NCBI GenBank assembly: GCA_016178435.1
Contig: JACOTK010000148.1
Coordinates: forward strand, 1-14,459
DNA: 14,459 bases
Source: Actinomycetota bacterium
Lineage (GTDB): Bacteria > Actinomycetota > Acidimicrobiia > Acidimicrobiales > CADCSY01
Direction: 5' to 3'
Part shown: piece by piece, positions 14,073 through 14,459 of the stretch
Position numbering within the stretch: the stretch's first letter is position 1
How the letters are laid out: each line of letters starts with the position of its first letter
The notes under the pieces: model-generated
The model's database searches: none
The model's input: only the letters and a program-made list of their open reading frames with translations
Told to the model about the DNA's origin: nothing
Made by a program: the position numbers and the translations under genes

Positions 14073-14158
14073 CTCCCTTCGCCGGTATGACCCGGAGCAG
14101 GTTCAAGCGGTCGGCGACATGGTCACCCTCTCAGCCCGGTTGGGCTCCCGCGTTCCGT
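14073..14158 (-). promoter_or_regulatory. TPP riboswitch (THI element) controlling thiC
   Basis: The minus-strand leader of thiC holds the conserved THI-box order. Stem AGCCC/GGGCT (14142-14146 with 14133-14137) closes a four-base loop and is followed by CTGAGA (14129-14134). Then come ACCGCTTGAACCTGCTCCGG, a CCGG/CCGG helix (14092-14095 with 14082-14085), and the terminal GCGAAGGGAG. The AGGGAG of the conserved 3' end is also the thiC Shine-Dalgarno, six bases before ATG. TPP binding should therefore hide the ribosome site directly, with no separate expression platform. The usual CTGAT of the pyrophosphate/pyrimidine arm reads CTGCT here. Confidence 0.95.
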
Positions 14159-14166
14159 CAGGCCCG

Positions 14167-14172
14167 ACTCTA
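14167..14172 (-). promoter_or_regulatory. -10 candidate for the thiC riboswitch transcript
   Basis: TAGAGT on the minus strand fits TAnnnT. A start seven bases downstream would fall near 14160, just where the riboswitch core begins, which makes the position plausible. No -35 match is visible upstream, where the DNA is GC-rich and contains the stem-loop at 14183-14199. Confidence 0.35.
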
Positions 14173-14182
14173 GTGCGCCACG

Positions 14183-14199
14183 GCGGCGTTGATCGCCGC
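14183..14199 (-). terminator. GC-rich stem-loop after the SRPBCC-like gene
   Basis: GCGGCG (14183-14188) and CGCCGC (14194-14199) pair perfectly around a five-base loop, starting five bases after the stop codon of the gene at the right edge. The place suits a terminator separating that gene from the riboswitch-controlled thiC transcript. No T-run follows, as is common in high-GC bacteria, so efficiency cannot be judged. Confidence 0.42.
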
Positions 14200-14204
14200 G
14201 ACCC

Positions 14205-14459
14205 TCAGGACACGCCGACGCGGTGCTTGATCTCCTTGAGCAGGGCGGGCCGTGACTTGTTGAGCTCCTTGGTCAGGATGCCCTCCGCCATGTCGCCGAG
14301 CGCATCACCGCCGTAGAAGACATGAACATGCAGCGCGCTCCCGGCGTCGGTGGGCGAGACCGTCATGGTCAGGCGCCACATGGCGATCTGGGCCACATCC
14401 CTGCCCTCGACCGGCACCTCGTGGCGTTCGTAGACCACGTCGGCTTGAGGCGAATGGAC
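14205..14459 (-). CDS. SRPBCC/polyketide cyclase-like protein, C-terminal part only
   Basis: The frame is open to the right window edge, so the N-terminus is outside. The GTG at 14438 is not a supported start because sense codons continue upstream (VHSPQAD). The visible 84 residues show two beta strands around TDAGS (AMWRLTMTVSPTDAGSALHVHVFYGG). An amphipathic helix follows (from GDALGDMAEGILTKELNK to LLKEIKHRV). This matches the end of the START/SRPBCC fold, in which a long C-terminal helix closes a ligand pocket. The family call rests on this fold pattern alone, with no catalytic motif. It precedes the riboswitch and thiC on the same strand, but a stem-loop after its stop and the riboswitch suggest separate expression. 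Confidence 0.6.
   Translation of the reverse strand, partial: VHSPQADVVYERHEVPVEGRDVAQIAMWRLTMTVSPTDAGSALHVHVFYGGDALGDMAEGILTKELNKSRPALLKEIKHRVGVS

Noticed and set aside
14205..14438. A complete 77-residue gene starting at GTG 14438
   Set aside because: The frame stays open to the window edge and the visible part is only the C-terminal half of an SRPBCC-like fold, so it is treated as a truncated gene.

Overview
The window is a gene-dense, GC-rich stretch of bacterial chromosome. It most likely comes from an actinobacterium, possibly of the Acidimicrobiia type. The reasons are a GuaB3-type IMP dehydrogenase paralogue next to guaA, an actinobacterial style of ZapE/AFG1 ATPase, frequent GTG/TTG starts, and possible leaderless genes. 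The class-level assignment is inference. Fourteen protein genes (two cut by the window edges) and one TPP riboswitch cover almost everything. No gene-free stretch exceeds about 140 bases, and I saw no tRNA, rRNA, CRISPR array, insertion sequence or long repeat.

Left arm (1-3741, + strand): the 3' part of guaB3, then guaA (GMP synthase), then a zapE/AFG1-like ATPase, with only 8-10 bases between genes. This is a purine (GMP) operon with an ATPase rider. It converges on a PaaI-type hotdog thioesterase (3757-4197, - strand), and both stop codons lie in the arms of one small inverted repeat.

Middle (4296-8640): a 455-residue multi-pass membrane protein on the + strand has a loop motif reminiscent of GT-C glycosyltransferases. 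It converges on a minus-strand trio: a UDP-sugar dehydrogenase, a DPM1-like family 2 glycosyltransferase, and an extended-SDR sugar epimerase/dehydratase, with the last two coupled by an ATGA overlap. Together they look like a cell-surface glycan module: activated sugar is oxidised, rearranged, loaded on polyprenyl phosphate, and possibly used outside the membrane by the GT-C-like protein. A perfect 7-7-7 inverted repeat lies in front of the trio, just downstream of a candidate -10 box.

Right arm (8761-14459, - strand, listed in transcription order from the right edge): the C-terminal end of an SRPBCC-like protein; a TPP riboswitch whose conserved 3' end contains the Shine-Dalgarno of thiC; a short-form thiC; a stand-alone SF2 (DEIH) helicase; and a tightly packed trio of an SPFH/prohibitin-like membrane protein, a class I methyltransferase and an unrecognised small protein. 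The trio (2-base gap, then a TGATG overlap) is the least explained part of the window and the best candidate for an undescribed functional unit, although nothing here proves a new system.
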